NCBI GenBank assembly: GCA_021464525.1
Contig: JADRCO010000595.1
Location: 1-30,039 of the forward strand
Source: Rhizophagus sp. LPA8_4_AMF
Lineage: Eukaryota; Glomeromycota; Glomeromycetes; Glomerales; Glomeraceae
Direction: 5' to 3'
DNA: 30,039 bases
Made by a program: the position numbers and the translations under genes. The notes below the pieces were generated by a model. The model had not been told where the DNA came from. It saw nothing but the letters and a program-made list of their open reading frames with translations, and made no database searches. This document shows, in pieces, positions 27,025-30,039 of the stretch; within the stretch, counting starts at the first letter, position 1, and every line of letters starts with the position of its first letter.

Positions 27025-27599
27025 CCCTTCATCCATACTCCTTTTACGTGATTTATCGTTTGAACTTTGCTTCAAACTATTTTTTGTTCGTTATGGAAGG
27101 CAAAAAATCGAAAAATTAAAGATAAAATTGCGAAAATTATTTATAATTTTCTGTTTTTTATATATAATAAAAAACAAATAAATGTCTCACTAATGTATTT
27201 AAATTATTATTGTGATTTTTTAATGAGCCTGCGAATAAAAAAAATCTGAATACGAAGATTCAAAGATTTGGGGAACTTCATAAAAAAAGTAAGGAATTTA
27301 TTTTTTTGGAACAAAAAAAGGAATTTCTTTCATTATATAAAATGAACCCCAAATTATTAATTTTATTACTAAAAAAGTATATTTAATACTTATAGAGAAT
27401 AAAAAAAATAAATAAGAATTTAAATAAAAAAGTGAGATTAATACTTCGTAATTCGCACATAATTAATAACAAAATTATAGAAGAATATAGAAAGGATTAA
27501 CAATTTTAAACTTTAATATGGAGATTTATGTCGCCTGTAATAATGAATAAAAAATAAAAAATAAATTACTAAAAGGAGTATGGATGAAGGGAGCCTTCC
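27017..27599. repeat. 30-bp perfect inverted repeat flanking ~520 bp AT-rich DNA
   Basis: Arms at 27017-27046 and 27570-27599 are exact reverse complements over 30 bases. The 523 bp between them is extremely AT-rich with no supported gene, only a small hairpin at 27058-27077. I see no flanking target duplication and no recombinase in the window. It could be an invertible regulatory segment, a MITE-like remnant or part of an origin. Confidence 0.7.
27058..27077 (+). terminator. Short hairpin followed by T-run
   Basis: GTTTGAA, 6-base loop, TTCAAAC, then TATTTTTTG on the plus strand. Terminator-like, but no plus-strand gene precedes it. Confidence 0.3.
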
Positions 27600-27640
27600 C
27601 CGCCCTTTTTTGGAAGTAATTAATTAAGTTAATTAGGATT

Positions 27641-28399
27641 TTATTCATTACTTTCATTATTATTAATTTTAGTATTTTCTTTTTCCTCGCTGGCTTCCTC
27701 ATCTTTTTTTAGAGTATAAAAATTATCCAAAATTTTAGCAAATTTGCGGGTTTTTTCCACTAAAAATAAAATTTCTTGCGATTTTAAGGTTCCTAAATAG
27801 GATAATTTACTCATTTGGGTTAATTTTCAGTTTAACTCTTGGACTTGCGAACTTAAATCAGTCATATTAATATTTTTTAATAATTCCGAATTATCAAATT
27901 TATCAGAAAATTTTTCGCTAAAATCATTTTGGTCGGTTTCCTCGCTTTGCCCGAAAATTAATTCCACTTTATTTACTACTTGCCAAGGCTTATGTAAATA
28001 CATAACTAAAAGAGCCTTTTTCTTTGTATTATTTATCTTTTTTCCAGCAAAATAGTATTTAGGGTAAGACAAAAATCGGGAGGTGCCACTACCGCTCGGC
28101 TTCCTTTCCAAACCGGGAATAGAGGCAACTCCATCAATAATTTCTTTTTCTAAAATGCTAATATCGCTAACTAGGATAAATTCAAGGTTAGGAAAATTAC
28201 TTTTAATTTCATCTATTTTATTTACCAAAGAAATTCACGAACGGCTACAAAGTAAGTAATTAGGCTGATAAATATCAACTTTATCTTTAATTTGAGATAG
28301 AGGAATTAAAGAAAATTCAAAAAAACTCTCTAACTCATTATAAAAACAAACTCCAATCTTTTCTTTTTCTCCTTTTGAAAGAGCCAAATATTTAGCCAT
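27641..28399 (-). CDS. Hypothetical protein with acidic tail
   Basis: A 252-aa product; start ATG 28399, two TGA-coded Trp (SRSW, ELNW). The first 100 residues alternate beta strands and helices (GVCFYNEL, YLLCSRS, NLEFILVSD). A basic loop (KPSGSGTSRF) and helices follow, then an acidic Asn-rich tail. It starts five bases after the HAD gene ends. Not recognised. Confidence 0.7.
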
Positions 28400-28404
28400 A
28401 ATAA

Positions 28405-29481
28405 TTATTTTTTCCCAAAATCCTCCTTTTTTAATTCACTAACTTCATTTTTAACCAATAATACTTCTTTATGGTGCTGATTTTCTGTTGCTGGGTAGCG
28501 AGGGGCGATAACTTTACTCCTCCAACACTTTTCACAACCCAAATGATTTTTGGGTGTTCCGAATATACTATGCTTTGTTTCCATAATACAACTAAAACAA
28601 TATTCTACTTTCCCATTACCATATTTAACCATACTTTCGCAAATATTCGGATTATCATCAATAAAGATATCATAATCCCAAGCATTTTTTCTAATTCATT
28701 CGTTTTTACTTTGTGGGTCTGTTTCATTCAACACTTCTTTTATTGCCTCTTTTAACACTTGCCTATCGTTTTCACCCACGATTTTGTTAGTGATTAATGT
28801 TTGGGCTTGTAATATTTTGTTAGGCAAATTATCATTCTCTTTATATGTTATAAATGCCGTGTGTTGCTTCAATAATTCATCTAGTTTAATTTCTGCTTTA
28901 CTTTTTCCTTTTTGTTCGTTTTCAAAACCGATTAATTCTAATCAACATAATCTTTTTTCATGTTTTAAACCTTGAATCCAAAAGTTCCTAAAAGTTTGGT
29001 CAAATATCCCTGTTTTCCTTTGGTCTCCATTAGGAAATTTCCTTTTATTATAAGCAGATAAAAATATTAACCTATCCACTTTATCTTCCCTAATTAATTT
29101 CAATAAATCCTCAGCGATGGTTAAAAATGGTGTTTCTTGGTAAAAATTGGGAGAGTTTTTATTTTCCTCATACATTTCTTTTATCCTTGTGCCTTCGACT
29201 TCCGAATTTGAACCATAAGTAGAATATTTAATAATTGGTTGCGGTAAATTCTCAAATAATACATATTCAGACATTTCGCCTTTCCAAAAATTATTAAAGA
29301 ATTTGGGAAAAGGTGTATCTACCAATTCGTAATCTTTACTTTCTTGAAATATAGAAGTGTAAACTTTCCATAAAGCAAAAGACTCACAAGCTTGAATTAC
29401 TTCATCCCAATCACAGACTATTTTCAACTTCTTTTCTGTATTTTTATAGTGTTCGTATAGTGAAATTATTTTATTTGTCAT
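28405..29481 (-). CDS. HAD-superfamily phosphatase/nucleotidase fused to a zinc ribbon
   Basis: A 358-aa product; start ATG 29481, two TGA-coded Trp. HAD motif I is IVCDWDEVIQ (Asp24, Asp26), motif II is IFLSAYN (Ser142), and motif IV is DIFIDDNPN (Asp275, Asp276) after a large insert. Expected activity: phosphate removal from a nucleotide or nucleic-acid end; the substrate cannot be read from sequence. The C-terminal 65 residues hold CFSC (295, 298) and CEKC (316, 319), a zinc ribbon. Asp26 continues DE rather than DG, unusual but tolerated in the family. Confidence 0.7.
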
Positions 29482-29485
29482 ACTT

Positions 29486-29716
29486 TTATTTTAACTTTTT
29501 ACCTCATTCCTCGGTTATTTTTCTCATTTCTTTAACTCTCTTAATCATTCCATCAACTCGCCCGCGAATTGTGTGTTTATCGTGTTGTGGGCTTTCCTCA
29601 ACTTGGTCTCATATTTCTCGCTGATAGACTAATCGTTTTAACTCTGCCAAGATTTCCAAAACCTCGTTTTGTTGCTTATCCGTTCACTGATATTTAATGA
29701 TTTCTTTTTTTGCCAT
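29486..29716 (-). CDS. Small helical protein
   Basis: A 76-aa product; start ATG 29716, stop TAA four bases before the HAD start. Trp at three TGA codons. Amphipathic helices (EVLEILAELKRLVYQ, RGRVDGMIKRVKEMRK). Possibly DNA-binding; not recognised. Confidence 0.65.
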
Positions 29717-29734
29717 AATTTTATCCATTTTTTC

Positions 29735-29977
29735 TTAATTTCTCTCTTCTTTATCCATCACTTTTTCAATCATTTCCCTATTTTCCTTAGGAATTCAATC
29801 AAACCCTCTTAAACTTTGAACTTCTTCTCAAAATTCTCCATTTTTAACATAATATCTATCATAACTTTTTTCCCAAATTCTTCGGCAACACATTCAGCAT
29901 CTTTCACTTTCATAGGAATTAATTGGAGGTAGTTTTATTCCGCACATTCGGCAATTTCTTTGGTTCGTTTTAGCCAT
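29735..29977 (-). CDS. Small zinc-ribbon protein
   Basis: An 80-aa product; start ATG 29977, whose A is the last base of an A18 tract. CRMC and CWMCC near the N-terminus bind zinc, three TGA-coded Trp. The C-terminus is helical and acidic. Another frame entering from the right (ATG 30029) runs through the A-tract and stops 3 codons after it; losing one A would fuse it to this gene. Confidence 0.7.
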
Positions 29978-29994
29978 TTTTTTTTTTTTTTTTT
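29977..29994. repeat. Homopolymer A18 at a start codon
   Basis: Eighteen T on the plus strand; the minus-strand A-run ends with the A of the ATG at 29977 and occupies the place of a ribosome binding site. Length changes would alter spacing or fuse the short upstream frame starting at 30029. Confidence 0.7.
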
Positions 29995-30039
29995 CGTAAA
30001 CTAATCGGTTTTTTAAAGTGTTTTTTCATATTTGGTGGG

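Noticed and set aside
27067-27249. 60-codon plus-strand ORF inside the inverted-repeat segment
   Set aside because: Its composition is Lys/Asn/Ile/Tyr noise from extreme AT content, it has no ribosome site, and it starts within a hairpin.
27017-27599. Classical transposon or MITE
   Set aside because: The inverted arms lack adjacent target-site duplication and no second copy is visible, so I kept only the neutral label inverted repeat.
182-29977. TGA = Gly code (Gracilibacteria/Absconditabacteria type)
   Set aside because: TGA falls at Trp or aromatic positions in ParA and the packaging ATPase, not at conserved Gly sites, and Gly codons are plentiful elsewhere.
1-30039. CRISPR arrays, tRNAs, rRNAs, insertion sequences
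   Set aside because: No regularly spaced repeats, cloverleaf with CCA-type stem, rRNA motifs or transposase motifs were seen on either strand.

Overview
The window is strongly AT-rich and almost entirely coded on the minus strand. Apart from one ORF fragment at the left edge, every gene runs right to left in tightly packed, often overlapping order. Most conventional ORFs here are pieces: they break at in-frame TGA and resume in the same frame. Reading TGA as tryptophan joins them into long genes. Homology positions support Trp (the W after the ParA Walker A' region, the region before the RuvC catalytic HxxDA) rather than Gly. The host is therefore probably a mollicute or another lineage with UGA = Trp. 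TGG is also used freely. Almost no gene has a Shine-Dalgarno sequence; many starts are preceded by an AT-rich box resembling AATTAATAATATG.

The element looks like a phage or phage-plasmid. A phi29 gp16-like packaging ATPase (6890-8224) is followed by a probable portal protein (5638-6783). Just upstream in transcription is a 1,302-residue protein (8259-12167) with a hydrophobic central segment, perhaps a tail or knob protein. Maintenance and DNA genes lie further upstream: ParA (22506-23141), a ribbon-helix-helix partner (22208-22453), a RuvC-like resolvase (24249-24719) and a HAD-fold phosphatase fused to a zinc ribbon (28405-29481).

From 13.2 to 21.2 kb lies a block of coiled-coil and leucine-rich proteins with recurring LPxDW and ELKxW modules and a shared C-terminal domain. 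Small zinc-ribbon proteins occur throughout, and four small proteins end in a C-terminal membrane helix.

At the downstream end (182-5094) the most surprising gene encodes a Ulp1/SENP-like (family C48) cysteine protease with an intact His-Asp-Gln-Cys set and a zinc-binding tail. It lies two genes downstream of a Lon-like AAA+ ATPase that lacks a protease domain. A 21-unit GA microsatellite sits at the protease start. Losing one unit would fuse the preceding ORF to it, which suggests phase variation. Two long poly-A tracts (18497-18513, 29977-29994) could act as similar switches.

Two gene-free stretches stand out. 18023-18462 holds a 20-nt-arm imperfect hairpin and three interleaved complementary pairs, a candidate structured RNA. 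26978-27640 holds a perfect 30-bp inverted repeat flanking about 520 bp of very AT-rich DNA. Related AT-rich repeats lie at several gene junctions, including both sides of parA. No tRNA, rRNA, CRISPR array or insertion sequence was seen.
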